From Chaunax sp. Z400 (taxonomy: Eukaryota > Chordata > Actinopteri > Lophiiformes > Chaunacidae), in assembly GCA_037577475.1 (NCBI GenBank), contig CM075204.1:8005355-8069354 (forward strand): DNA of 64,000 nucleotides, given 5' to 3'. The first letter of the stretch is position 1. Each line of letters begins with the position of its first letter. The position numbers and the translations under genes are program-made. The notes under the pieces were generated by a model. It had not been told where the DNA came from. It saw only the letters and a program-made list of their open reading frames with translations, and searched no databases. Below, one piece after another: positions 1 to 11,010 of this stretch.

Positions 1-48
1 TGTGAGTGTTAATGGTTGTTTGTCTTCCTCTGTGGTCCTGTGATGAAC
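1..48 (-). repeat. Edge fragment of dispersed teleost repeat B
   Basis: The first bases read like the antisense of a repeat seen more fully at 31,482-31,826. In particular, the words for 'gtgagtgttaatggttgt' and 'gtcctgtgatgaact' match its middle part in reverse complement. The copy is cut by the window edge and fades after about base 48. Confidence 0.5.
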
Positions 49-1718
49 TCCCCCAAGAACAAGAGAGTTAGCAACTAGCTCATTCCTTACTCATTAAGCA
101 TGTGAGATTTTGTAAAAAAAAAATTACAACAGTGTCACAATTAGTCCAAAGTAAACGTCCCACATGCAGACACTAGACAAATAATAATCCCAAAAAGACA
201 GATCCAATGAAACAAATAATCCAAATGAAACAAGTACATAAAGAGCAGGAACCAGGAACAAGGAGGGAAACACAGAGCCATAAAAGCACAGGGCTGACGA
301 ACAGACACAGAAAACACAGGAGACTTAGACGAACTCAATACTCAGATTGTATAGTATAGTAATATTTCAGCAACTCATATAGATTATGAAGTATTTTGGA
401 GTAGCCTAGTTATGTTTTGCACCTATAATTTGCAAAAACTGAATCTATAATAAGTAACAAGCAGACACACCAAATAAGAAATCAACAAGTGGTGTCTTTG
501 GCCACCTGTAATGTTGTATGAAGTGTCCAGTTCAGTTGCCAGAGGTGTATGATGGAGGCCCAGCGGCACACAGCTGCAGAAGTTTACAGCTCAAAAAGTG
601 AAAGAGAAAAGTATAAAACCACAGCTGTCCTCCCTGGCTGTGTGATAGATACACTTCCACATTATTTGATTTTACGTTCTTATTCCCATGCAGACTCTGC
701 TCAGGTACCGATGTTGTGTATGTTGCTGTTCTGAGAGTTCAAAAGCAAGGCAGATTTTTTTTTTTTTTCCTTTTAAAGTCCACAAACTCAACTTTTCTCC
801 AACCTGTGCAGAGGGTTTGCCCACACTCTGGGGAGAGGTAGCACTGAGGAGGAGCAGGGAACTCTCACTCATCTCCTCACACAAAAACACAGAAAAAGAC
901 TGACAGCGCCTGGTTCAAAGCTCCCGCTCCTCTCTCCCTCTCCTGGTGCAGAATTTCAATGCTCCTTTTTTTTGTTGTTTTTTTGTTTATTTTCCTCAAA
1001 AATATTTTTTTCAATGATTCTCTGTCAGCCTCTCAACGCCTCCACCACTCAGTGATGAGTTAAGATAAACATGAAATCTCTGGCAACACTGCGCCCTAAG
1101 AATTCCATAAAACACAAAGGCATTTGTTTTGTTCTGTCTTTAAAAGACATGTATGCAAAATATGGATTTGCTGCACATGAGGGAATAATCTGCTCATTGC
1201 AAAGCAAGATTGGATTTAACAGGACGGGTGACATAGTGCTAACAATGTCCTGAAGCACATTAGAAGCCTTAGAAGGCACCTCTTCAGCACACGACAGAAG
1301 TGTACATAAAGTTTTGAGAAAAAAATCTTCAGTTTTTGACTTATGTCCTGAAAACCCTCAAGTGAGACAGATCTCTCAGTGAGCTCAGGTTTAAACTACT
1401 TGTAAGTCTGGAAATGGAAAAAAAATACTTATGATAAAAGCTCAGAATTAGCTAAAGGCACCACTTCAGTATCTGGTTGTTGGAAAGTTTTGGCACCACT
1501 TATTTGCTAGACATCAATCAATTAATAAAGCAGAGAAAATTCAATCATACCACAAATTATTAGAGACTTGAATAAAAAGGTTTAATCCCTAATTCTTATC
1601 ACTAATCAGACATCATTTTACTTACTTTCTACTCTGCCTAGTGGTTCTGGTCAGGTTACCATTTCTTATTTTTTCTAACTCTTATAAAGCATTGTGGCTC
1701 AACCAACATGGATAGTGC
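49..1718. other. Unique non-coding sequence, no gene seen
   Basis: AT-rich sequence with T-runs near 760 and 965-1,010. The short open frames here lack codon structure, splice context or any family resemblance. No repeat family was recognised. Confidence 0.5.
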
Positions 1719-1726
1719 ACTACTGC

Positions 1727-2276
1727 CAGGGGTGCACATAAATGGTGCACATGCGTGGTCAAAATAAATGATAGGCGGCGTCAGAACAAAAATTGCTTTT
1801 GCTTAGCACCACCATGTACATTGTACATGGCCCTTTAAGAAGGTGGCCTCATGGGTATTGTGTGCAGATGACGTGGGGGAACATGGGTGTTGTAGTTTTT
1901 AAGTTACATTGATGTGTGTATGGCTGCAGCTGCATGATGGTGGGGTCAGGAGATGATTTCCAGAAATTGAAAAATTATTAGAAATAGTCTATTTAATCCA
2001 TAATTCTTACAAAAGATAAATAGTAATTATATTCAAAATAAAACCATGTAAATGAAACTATGCGTTGTGTGTTTTAATAAGCCTATCAGTGTGTGCGCTT
2101 AATGTTTGTGTGCTTCAACCACCTCTGGGGATGGTGGAGGTCACGAGACTCTGGTACTGTTTTTTTGGGGGTCAAGGGGTGAAACTTTTGGGAACCCGTG
2201 ACCTAAAACACGTCTGCTTCATGCATCTTCAGCTGCTCATCTGACAACCAGACCAAACATTTTATCTGCACCCCTG
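1727..2276. mobile_element. Non-autonomous hAT-type element with TIRs and TSD
   Basis: The element starts caggggtgcacataaa (1,727-1,742) and ends tttatctgcacccctg (2,261-2,276). The reverse complement of the end matches the start at 15 of 16 positions. It is flanked by actactgc (1,719-1,726) and attactgc (2,277-2,284), an 8-bp target duplication with one mismatch. A CAGGG-type terminus with an 8-bp duplication is characteristic of the hAT superfamily. At 550 bp with no open frame it cannot encode a transposase, so it would have been moved by one supplied in trans. The low decay of the ends suggests moderate age. Confidence 0.82.
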
Positions 2277-2284
2277 ATTACTGC

Positions 2285-3566
2285 AATATGTGCCATCACA
2301 GCATATATAGAATACGTAGCTGGGTGGAGAGAGTCTCTGCACTCAGAGAACAACGCTGACAGCGTAACCTTCACTTACCTTATCCAAATTTACACAAACT
2401 TGGTGAAAACTTTCACAGAGCTGTGCTGGGTCTAGAAAGTGAAGACAACATCCCACACGATTTACAAACTAAAAGCTTGCTGCCTCGCTTTGACTGTGAC
2501 TCACACAACGCCTACATTTGCAGCAGGTGTAGCCAGTAACAAGAGCCATTCTTCAGCACATCCACTCAACAGGCAGCCTGCACACATGTTCAATGGAGCC
2601 CAACTACCAGACTTTATTAGACCTAATACTTTCACTTTTAGTTTTTAAGGTGGGCTTACTGAGAGGTTTTGTTTCCACTGTGTTTGTGTAGCCCTTTAAC
2701 TCACAACATCACGCAATACTTCCACAGTGAAAACCTTTCTCTATGCTGCCTTTATTTACTGACACTGAACCAATCAACGGCAGCCACAAGGTGTGATTTT
2801 AGATCGCATGTCAATATTTCTCAAGCAAAAGAGGCGGGATGTGTAACACCAGTCCAGTGTGGCGTTTTATATGAACCCTGCGAACACAGCTTCATCACAA
2901 ATACACTTTTCTGTCCAAACTTGATCCAGTCCAAACGTCTGACCTCGTCTTCAGTCTGTCCAGAGCTGTGAAGGACTTCAGGGTCACAGCTGGGGGCAGG
3001 TTTTGTTATCAGGCCCTTATTGGCCCGTGGCTGCACTGACAGAGACCCTTCCTGTGGGTGCTGAGCTCTCCACCGCCGTGATAAGGGAAGGTCAACTTAT
3101 CTTAATGCTAGAGGCTGCTGAACAGATCTGACAGGTGAGATGATACAATGATGTTCCTCCGTTTTAAGATGCATTTCAATAATCTAATAGTGAAGCCGTT
3201 CATGCATGTGGCCTAGATGTTCATTACAGTATTATAAAATGTGTTCAGTTTCGGTTTCCTATTACATCAGAAATACGCTGATGACACAGTAAGACATGCC
3301 TCAGAGCTGACCTTCAGACTAACATTTACATGGACGTTAATAGTGGTGTAGTCGTGACCTCTGTTGCTTTAGGTTTCAAATAAATTACAAAATCAGTATC
3401 AGAATTATCCACACTGGAAAAAAGTCTTCACTAAAACTACAAAAATGTTCAGCATCCTAATATTGGACACTTGTTGTCCCTAAATTCTCTGTACAGTATA
3501 TATATAATCCAACCAGAGACAAGATGGTATTTGATTATAAAGAATCAAAAGGTCAGCATTCTGAAT
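2285..3566. other. Unique non-coding sequence, no gene seen
   Basis: The short open frames (for example near 2,440-2,650 and 2,670-2,970) have no recognisable domain. The part around 2,800-3,080 is relatively GC-rich and could be an unrecognised repeat. I see no splice-bounded coding segment. Confidence 0.4.
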
Positions 3567-4130
3567 AGGGATGCACCGATACCAATATTATTCTATTATT
3601 ATTTTAATAGTAGTATGATAACATAGTTTAATACAATTATATAATATTATATTATATAGGGTATTGGTGTGATAGTGGGTTCATGTATTAGCACTGGTGC
3701 TCACCTTATACCACTTTATGGCAACATAGCATTGACCTCTGTTAGTTGAGGCGATAGGCAGAAGAGGAGAAAACATAACGCAGACTGTAAACTCTGCTAA
3801 CCTGTCAAGAGGTGGTGTTAAAAACAACTCCTTTAATACAGGCAACACGATTAAACACCTAAAGTAACCAGATTAGCACTGAGTTTAAGGAGTAGATGGA
3901 CGGCAGCGTCAAACGACTCAGGATTTCATCCTCAAATCACAACATCACAGACACTTTAGTACCAAAGCTGCACAAACTTCTGAAAAGTTCTGTTCCCATT
4001 GGGCTCCACCAATAACCTCGTCATTGGGGGATGCTGGACTCCCTATGGACTCGCTCATACTCAGTAATAAGCTCCTCAAACAGTCTCAGATTATATCATC
4101 TAAAGGATTCTCAGAGGCCTGAAGCGGCGA
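3567..4130 (+). pseudogene. hAT transposon relic with BED zinc-finger remnant
   Basis: The segment opens with tagggatgcaccgatacc, a terminus known from vertebrate hAT elements. At about 3,781-3,866 the plus strand reads as a BED-type zinc finger if one frame change is allowed: a CKLC pair in one frame, then LSRGGVKNNSFN and TIKHLK in the next. BED fingers are the N-terminal DNA-binding domain of hAT transposases. The frame change and stops show the gene is dead. No matching right terminus was found, so the right limit is approximate. Confidence 0.6.
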
Positions 4131-5127
4131 CAGCATCCTTTATTTAAAAGAGAGAGAAAAAAATCAATGAAACAATATAAATCTGTTAAAAGGTAATAGG
4201 TCTCTTTTTCTCTGCTGTCGCCTTCAGTCACCTTTCAGAATCACATTAATCCTCAGACAACTGCTACATTAACACAGTATCACAGCAGTTTGTCAAATAG
4301 TCATAAAATATCTGATAGTGAATTTGTGCACGTGGACACAATTGTTTACATTTTTGTTGCTCATAGCACTGCGATCGTTTACGCCTGCACCACGTGTGAT
4401 TGGTTGACTGGATTTGGATGGAAGGTATATGAAGTCCAGGACCTTCACACCAGAATCCAGAGTTGGATTCTGTGGTTAGGTTTAGGTAACAAAAGAACTT
4501 TGCTTAAGGTTAGGAGAAGATATTTTCAGTCCATGAAACCGTCAACAAATGTCATTGAAGCATTAACTTCTTGATAGCTCAGAGAAAGATTGTGATTTTA
4601 GTTGTGTATTAATATAAAATGTGTGAAACCCTGACATTTAATCTTTAGGACATATTTAATTTCTGCTGATGCTCCTGAAAAAAAGTACAGATTGTGTCTA
4701 TTTATTTATTTATTTAAGCCTATTTAATAAATGTCATTATTTCATGACCTGCGGTGATACTGCACTGGACCTGGAGACCGTTCCTTCTTTATCGGAGGAG
4801 GGGTGACTGGGGTGTGACTATATTTTTTATTTTTTTTATCTTTACCCTCTTTAGAGCTACACATATTTGACTGAGGGAAACCACATGACCCTCCCTCCAC
4901 CCTGAATAACCATATGTTTTATAATTCACATCAAATCAAAGTAGTATTGGAGCCAATGCTACAAGCGAACTGCATGCTGGGAGTAAGAATTATCACCAAA
5001 ACACATCACACAGGCACAGCAGCAGCGGCCCAGACAACGGGCCCGTCAGTAGCCTGTTAGCTCCTCTCTGATGACCGAAAGTTACTTGAAAAACTGCATC
5101 TGAATGAGGATAGGGTTAGGGTTAGGG
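4131..5127. other. Non-coding; possible small repeat near 4,470-4,545
   Basis: No gene is seen. The wording 'gtggttaggtttaggtaacaaaa' followed by 'aaggttaggagaagat' resembles a short dispersed teleost repeat, but its class is not determinable here. A (TTAGGG)-like triplet sits at about 5,107-5,127, too short to be an interstitial telomere block. Confidence 0.35.
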
Positions 5128-6515
5128 GATCTGAATCAGGTTGCACAGGTAGTCCAGCTCCTCCAGGACGGCACATCCATACATACGGTCGCAAGAAGGT
5201 TTGCTGTGTCTCCCAGCACAGTCTGAAGAGCATGGAGGAGATACCAGGACACCGGCCGTTACACCAGGAGAGCTGGACAGGGCCGTAGAAGGGCATCAAC
5301 CCAGCAGCAGGACAGGTATCTGCTCCTTTGTGTGAGGAGGAACAGGAGGAGCACAGCCAGAGCCCTACAAAATGACCTCCACCAGGATACTGGTGTGCAT
5401 GTTTCTGCATGTTTCTGTCAGAAACAGACTCCATGAGGGTGACATGAGGGCCAGACCTCCTCTAGTAGGACCTGTGCTCACAGCCCAGCACCGTGCAGCT
5501 CCATTGGCATTCACCAGAGAACACCAGGATTGGCAGGTCCACCATTGGAGCCCCGTTCTCTTCACAGATGAGAGCAGATTCACACTGAGCACATGTGACA
5601 GGAGTGAAAGAGTCTGGAGACGCCGTGGTGAACGTTATGCTGCTGTAACATCATCCAGCACGACCGGTTTGGTGGTGGGTCAGTGATGGTCTGTGGAGGC
5701 ATATCCTTGGAGGGTCACACAGACCTCCATGTCATAGCCAACGGTACCCTGACTGTTAGGTACCGGGATGAAATCCTCAGAGCAATTGTCGGACTTTACG
5801 CTGGTGCAGTGGGCCCCGGGTTCCTCCTGAAGCAGTGGGCCCCGGGTTCCTCCTGGTGCAGTGGGCCCTGGTTCCTCCTGGTGCAGTGGGCCCCGGGTTT
5901 CTCCTGGTGCAGTGGGCCCCGGGTTCCTCCTGGTGCAGTGGGCCCCGGGTTCCTCCTGAAGCAGTGGGCCCCGGGTTCCTCCTGGTGCAGTGGGCCCCGG
6001 GTTCCTCCTGAAGCAGTGGGCCCCGGGTTCCTCCTGGTGCAGTGGGCCTTCTGGTTCCTCCTGGTGCAGGACAATGCCCGGCCCCATTGATGCCATTGAC
6101 TGGTCCTCATGTTCCTCTGACCTAAATCCATTTGATCACCTATGGGACGTTATGTATCGGTGCATCCGACGCCGCCAAGTACCGCCACAGACTGTCCAGG
6201 AGCTCACTGATGCCCTGATCCAGGTCTGGGAGGAGATCCCCCAGGACACCATCCGCTGACTCATCAGGATCATGTCCAGATGTTGTCAGGAGTGCATACA
6301 GGCACACAAACACACTACTGAGTCACATTATGAGTTACTGTGATGAAATTCACACAAGTTGGATCAGCCTATGATTTCAATGGTTGATGATTTTGGTTTC
6401 CATTGACTGTTGTTACGCAATTTTGTTCTCAACAAATTATACAATGTACAGTAAAGATTTTCACCTTGAATAATTCCTTCATCAAGAGCTGATGTGTGAT
6501 TTAAGTGTTCCCTTC
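5128..6515 (+). pseudogene. Tc1-like transposase relic with internal minisatellite
   Basis: This is a decayed Tc1/mariner DNA transposon in plus orientation. From about 5,128 it follows a Tc1-like consensus familiar from teleosts. The catalytic region is clear: RLHEGDMRARPP and LFTDESRFTLSTCDRSERVW (first catalytic Asp, 5,425-5,630), VCGGISLEGHTDLHV (about 5,690-5,735), QDNARPH (about 6,066-6,090, second Asp), SSDLNPFDHLWDVMYR (third acidic region, 6,115-6,155), and QELTDALIQVWEEIPQDTIR near the C-terminus. Stops, frame changes, a deletion of roughly 40 bp after DNARPH, and a 260-bp minisatellite just before the second Asp make it inactive. The right end (ctgatgtgtgatttaag, about 6,490) is the element's usual 3' part. 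Confidence 0.88.
5801..6060 (+). repeat. 26-bp minisatellite, 10 units, inside Tc1 transposase
   Basis: Ten tandem copies of a unit beginning ctggtgcagtgggcccc (eight of 26 bp, one of 25, one of 27). Some units have ctgaagcag instead of ctggtgcag. The single-copy ancestor is the transposase sequence for GAVGPGFLLVQDNARPH. The unit is not a multiple of three, so the reading frame rotates through the array. Confidence 0.95.
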
Positions 6516-7139
6516 AGTCATTTCAAAAGCACCTGATTCCTCATCGTGTGTTTGAGCGCCAATAGACACATAAAGAAGGCACCTGGAGCAGCCATTATGG
6601 CTCCAAGCAAAGGGATCTGCATCCATCATTAATACATAATTAATTTTTTTACTTGTGCAAGGCCAACATTCACTGTCATACAGAAACTCAAAAAACTAAA
6701 TGCAATGGCTTATTGTCTCATGGACAATATTATGAAGTCTTTAATGGTCGACTGTATTTATTAAACCTCAGTGCACAGACAAAGGACATAAATCAAATGG
6801 AGGAGACAAAGAATGATGACATAGAAGAATAGACAGAACATACAAGAATGATCATATAAAGTAACAGGGCCTTCCTGAAGTTGGTTTCCAACCAACACAG
6901 TTGTCATTTTCACACATCATCTGTGTGCCCATGGTCTTAAAATGAGATGTGGTCAGGAGCGTCACAGCAGGAACCTGTTTCGCTCTAATTAAAGAGCTCA
7001 GTATTCAGCTGGATGTGATGACGGGCTTGGAACATGTCAGCCAGTCAGTCAGAACTGAAGAAACCTCTTAGATGAAACGTCTTCAGACCTTAAACAGACG
7101 TCCAGCTGCTTCAGATTCAACCTTTAAGGATCACCCCTA
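6516..7139. repeat. Non-coding, with a repeat shared with 17,750-17,900
   Basis: The stretch 6,830-6,985 (gacagaacat, then 'cccatggtcttaaaatgagatgtggtcag') recurs in diverged form at 17,730-17,865 (gacagaacat, then 'ggtcttagactgagacgtggtcag'). This indicates an unidentified interspersed repeat. Near 7,045-7,115 the words gatgaaacgtcttcagacctt and 'gtccagctgcttcagattca' resemble text common in fish retroelement tails, but I cannot name the family. No gene is seen. Confidence 0.4.
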
Positions 7140-7490
7140 AACAGTTCCACTGTAAGAACCTGGACTGTATGTGGGAAGAACACAGAACATGACGTTACTA
7201 ATGATAAAGTTATGCTGCTGTGCCTCTTGTGTAAATGACACAGACGGTGGAGAAACAAGTAATGTTATTTATATTTTCCTCTTTAATGATGGATTATTTC
7301 TCCTATGTGTGTCTCATCATCTAGACAATGATCATCCTTAGGACCCTGTCCACCCAGTGTGAGGACTGCTATCTGAGTGCATCACTAGGCTTATTGCACA
7401 CGGGGATTTGCAGCAGGCCTCCTCCTCCTCCTCTTCCTCCTCAGTTAAATATCAGTACAGCGGTCTGACAGAGAGTATTTGTGATGGTTT
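7140..7490 (+). mobile_element. Dispersed family A, copy 1 (single 23-bp unit)
   Basis: A truncated copy of a four-member family in this window. Shared landmarks are one 'ttccactgtaagaacctggact' unit, 'tgtgggaagaacacagaacat', 'gtgtaaatgacacagacgg', and then a (TCC)-rich run followed by 'tcagttaaatatcag'. Copy 4 at 63,010 has the same order, but the right third is missing here. Copies with complete right ends resemble the termini of fish PIF/Harbinger-type non-autonomous elements; that assignment is inference. Confidence 0.6.
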
Positions 7491-8415
7491 AACAACCTTC
7501 ACAGTGACACCATGGTTACGGCTTGGGCTGACCAGCCCCCCCAGCAGCACAGTTCAAGTTTACCAGAACCCGCACACACAAACCAACACTTCCTCCGATC
7601 CCACTCATCCCTCCCCCCCACTCACTGTGTTATTCCTGATTAACCGTAAACGAGCAAATATTTTCCCAGTGTTCACCAGGTTAGATCCCCATTTAATTAA
7701 ACTGGCTCATTATGTCGCTCTCTGATTAGTGGAGGAGAATCAATTATTCAATTCACAAACACGGGCCGCAGGAGCTGGAGGTGCACAGCGAGCTGCTCAT
7801 TTAATTCCAAGGACACTAATTAGCTACAAAGCAAGCAGTAACTTTCCTTCTCTTTTTTTTTTTTCCTCCCCTGCCTTCTTTTCCAATTACCGCACATGCA
7901 GGACACTTAAAGTTAGCAAGCACAGAAGGAGGAATCTCACACTGGGCTGTGGGTGGTGTTTTAAGGAGGTGTTTTGGGAGCAGGGATGGGAGAGGGGTGT
8001 GGTGGGTCAATCTTTGCCTTATTTAGCTGGATTCTCCTCTAGTTAGTTAGGTCAAGAAGGAGAAGCAGGCAGCAGGGAGCTTATTTACTGATATGTAGAT
8101 CACGGAGCCTAAGCATTCAGGAAACGACCCCGGGGATTTGAGGATGTGTCGAGCCGAGGCTGCTTACTTTTGTTCTCCGCAATCAAACAGCAGGCAATTA
8201 TCCGAATTATTGACAGCAGATTTCTCATTTCAACTGCAAATTAAGGATATCAATAAAGCTTTCTGATGCAAAAGTGACTAATTAACCAACAGAGTGGAGC
8301 TCTGAAGCCTCGATATAAATAAAAAAACCTCCAGTCGGCTGCATGTTGTGGAAACACAGGGGAACTAATTAGTTTAATTATCAAAACAGCTAATTAAAAT
8401 TACACAGTTGCCTAA
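7491..8415. promoter_or_regulatory. Candidate conserved non-coding element, TAATTA-rich
   Basis: A non-repetitive stretch with a dense set of TAATTA homeodomain core sites, for example at 7,817, 8,279, 8,366, 8,375, 8,391 and 8,413; the last four fall within about 55 bp. No coding potential or transposon signature is seen. This texture is typical of developmental enhancers in vertebrate gene deserts. That interpretation is inference; conservation was not tested. Confidence 0.35.
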
Positions 8416-8527
8416 TTAGTTCTGTGCTTCTTGCTGTCTCCTTCTCTCCCTCTTCCCTTTTTTCTTACTTGCCCTCTCACTCTTTAATTGACAGGTTGAA
8501 GTTAAATGTAAAATAGGAAGAAAGAAA

Positions 8528-8530
<3 letters not shown>

Positions 8531-8611
<81 letters not shown>

Positions 8612-8631
8612 TGTGTGTGTGTGGGTGTGTG
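8531..8631. repeat. (GT)n microsatellite
   Basis: About 50 GT units, with two GGGT interruptions near the right end. It generates spurious His/Thr open frames on the minus strand. Confidence 0.98.
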
Positions 8632-9840
8632 AGTCTCTGCATGTGTGCCTGGAGGAAAGCAGCAGAGAGCACAAATAGCTCCTGCTGAATATCTCATCTT
8701 GTGACAGAATATTAACAGCTGTATAGATGAATGTTGTCCCTTTGGTGAGACGGTCCAAACTCCCCCCCTCCCCATTAATCTGTCCCAGGATCGGAGACGG
8801 GATGGGGAGGGGTGAGGAGGGGAGAGAGGGTTTGACAAACGTGTAGTCTCTAGAAAGTCTCTGTTCAAAGCATTTATGATACTTTCAAATCCCACATATC
8901 CCAAATCACACGCTGCCTGTGAAACTTGAATGCACCATAAATGGGTGATGTAGGATCAGTCTGTTTGAGGAATACTGCTGTTTGTCTATGTTTTACTTCT
9001 TGTAAACAAATCCCCAGAAAAGAACAAAACAACAATAAACCTATGCTACCATCTTAAACCTGATCTGATCCTCTGTACCAAAGATTTACTTCTGGCTGTT
9101 TATCAATATAAGTGAGCAAAATAGCTGAATAAGAGTTTAGACTTTTCATTGGCTATTTGTACCGTATTCAAACCAACAGTAGAACATTCTATCTGTGCTG
9201 CATCCCTCGTTACTTCCTGACACCTGAGTATCATGATCCGTGGTCTTCACCATTGCAGCACAGACATCCGTTAAAACCACATCCCCTGTTGGATCAAAGC
9301 AACCTGAAAGCACCAGCCCCCAAATTAATCATGTTTTACACGTCAAACAATAAAATACTGTTTATGATTTTCTTTGCTTCCCCAAAGAGCCAAGGACAGT
9401 AAAATAAGAGATCTGTGTCATCAGAGAGGATGAAAATGGTAAACTGTGGGACCTGACCATGCATATCTATAGCAAACACTTATGTTGTGTTGACTGAGCC
9501 AATCAGAAAACAGTCATGTTTTCTGATTGTGTCAGTGATTATGGAACTAAAGCGGAACCGATTTTTTTTTTTACTGTGACGCTACCGTAAAACACCTGTA
9601 TTTAGAATGGAGTCAGGTTTAACAGTATGGACACAGACCTGCCAACATTAGAAAATTATTTAGAGTAGCATGATAGTATTACTGTAACCTAGTTCACATA
9701 CGTTCATGATTACCAACATACATGGGCTGGGAAGAAAACAATACAATCAGATATCATTTAGAGGAAGACAGACAGATGTTTGTGGGCATGTGTGAACAAT
9801 GTGACCTCAGTCAGAGGAGGATGAACCCCAGTTTAAACCA
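8632..9840. other. Unique non-coding sequence, no gene seen
   Basis: Mixed-composition sequence without recognisable exon, transposon end or tandem repeat. The short frame at 9,157-9,402 has no domain resemblance. Confidence 0.45.
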
Positions 9841-9991
9841 TAATACAATACAATACAATACAATACAAAATAATACAATATAATATAATATAATATAATA
9901 TAATATAATATAATATAATATAATACAATATAATATAATATAATATAATATAATATAATATGATGTAATATAATATAATATATTATAATAT
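9841..9991. repeat. (AATAC/AATAT)n pentanucleotide microsatellite
   Basis: A 5-bp period of taata/caata runs for about 150 bp. It begins with AATAC units and changes to AATAT units, with a few interruptions. Confidence 0.95.
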
Positions 9992-10278
9992 TTAAGTTTC
10001 AATCAGTTTCATGATTAATAATTTGTTGAATATGTGTTTATATAAACCTTAACTGAATCATAGGTGAATTGCATTTAATTATTAAATAAAAATAACTAAA
10101 TTATTGAATCAGCTGATACAGGCTCACATCATATATGGCCCAATAAACATGTTATAAATTATCTACATGTAGGACTGTGGGCTGTTGTAACTACAGGTTT
10201 AGCTACATTATTACCTGCAGGTCCCTGGTGGCTAATGGCAAAATCGGAATTGCACGATGTGCAAAATGCACAGCTTGG

Positions 10279-10310
<32 letters not shown>

Positions 10311-10314
10311 CACA
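10279..10314. repeat. (CA)n microsatellite
   Basis: About 17 CA units with one CG interruption, just upstream of dispersed repeat C. Confidence 0.95.
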
Positions 10315-10611
10315 GAAACATTCTTGTTGTCTCCTTTTTTTTCATCATGCCACAATCTGCTCATCACATTATGGTTACAGGCTTGGTTGCAATAGTAATT
10401 ATTAATACAGTCCAATGTCAAGTCAATTTTATTTATACACCACCAAATCACAACAAAGGTTATATCAAAATACTTTCCAAGAGCAGGTCTAGACTGACTC
10501 TTTATTCTACAGAGACCCAACAATCCCCCATGAGAAGAACATGGAGACAGTGGGGAGAAAAAACTGACTTTAACAGGAAGAAACCTGGAGCAGATCCAAG
10601 ACTCAAGGTGG

Positions 10612-10614
<3 letters not shown>

Positions 10615-10681
<67 letters not shown>
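10615..10681. repeat. (GA)n microsatellite inside repeat C
   Basis: An uninterrupted GA run. In the other long copy, at 50,095-50,116, a short GA run occupies the same position, so the microsatellite probably began from a GA-rich part of the repeat. Confidence 0.95.
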
Positions 10682-10685
<4 letters not shown>

Positions 10686-10767
10686 GGGAGCTAGATGGGG
10701 AGAGAGAAAGAGAGAGAGAGTGAGGGACAGGGACAGACATGCAACCACAGTACACAACACAACCACA

Positions 10768-10791
10768 ATAAATAATAATAATAATAATAAC

Positions 10792-10826
<35 letters not shown>

Positions 10827-10838
10827 TGATGATGATGT
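10768..10838. repeat. (AAT)n microsatellite inside repeat C
   Basis: About 70 bp of AAT units, passing to (ATG)n at the right end. Confidence 0.93.
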
Positions 10839-11010
10839 CAGTGGGTGTCAACCATGATCCTAGCAGTAGATCGGCCCACGGTGACCTGCAGGATGAGACT
10901 CTGGGGAAGAAGTCAAGTTAGTAACATGAATTAATGAGACATGAGTGTGTAGAGAGAGGAGGAGAGAGGAGCTCAGTGCATCATGGGAAGTCCCCCAGCA
11001 GTCTATGAGT

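Larger units (their letters stand above)
10420..11010 (+). repeat. Dispersed teleost repeat C, copy 1
   Basis: The segment opens with 'aattttatttatacaccaccaaatcacaac'-type text. It then has 'gagacccaacaatcccccatgag', 'aggaagaaacctggagcag', and finally 'ctggggaagaagtcaagttagtaac' and 'gtgcatcatgggaagtccc'. I recognise this order from many teleost genomes but cannot name the element class. Related copies lie at 47,370 and 49,905. A (GA)n and an (AAT)n microsatellite have grown inside this copy. Confidence 0.75.

Noticed and set aside
5107..5127. Interstitial telomeric repeat (TTAGGG)
   Set aside because: Only about three imperfect units; a second short occurrence at 32,690 is even shorter. Chance is sufficient.
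5057..5592. Minus-strand frames opposite the Tc1 element
   Set aside because: They are shadow frames of the transposase read on the wrong strand.
10203..10851. Long minus-strand frames rich in Ser-Leu and Ile
   Set aside because: They are translations of (GA)n and (AAT)n microsatellites within repeat C.
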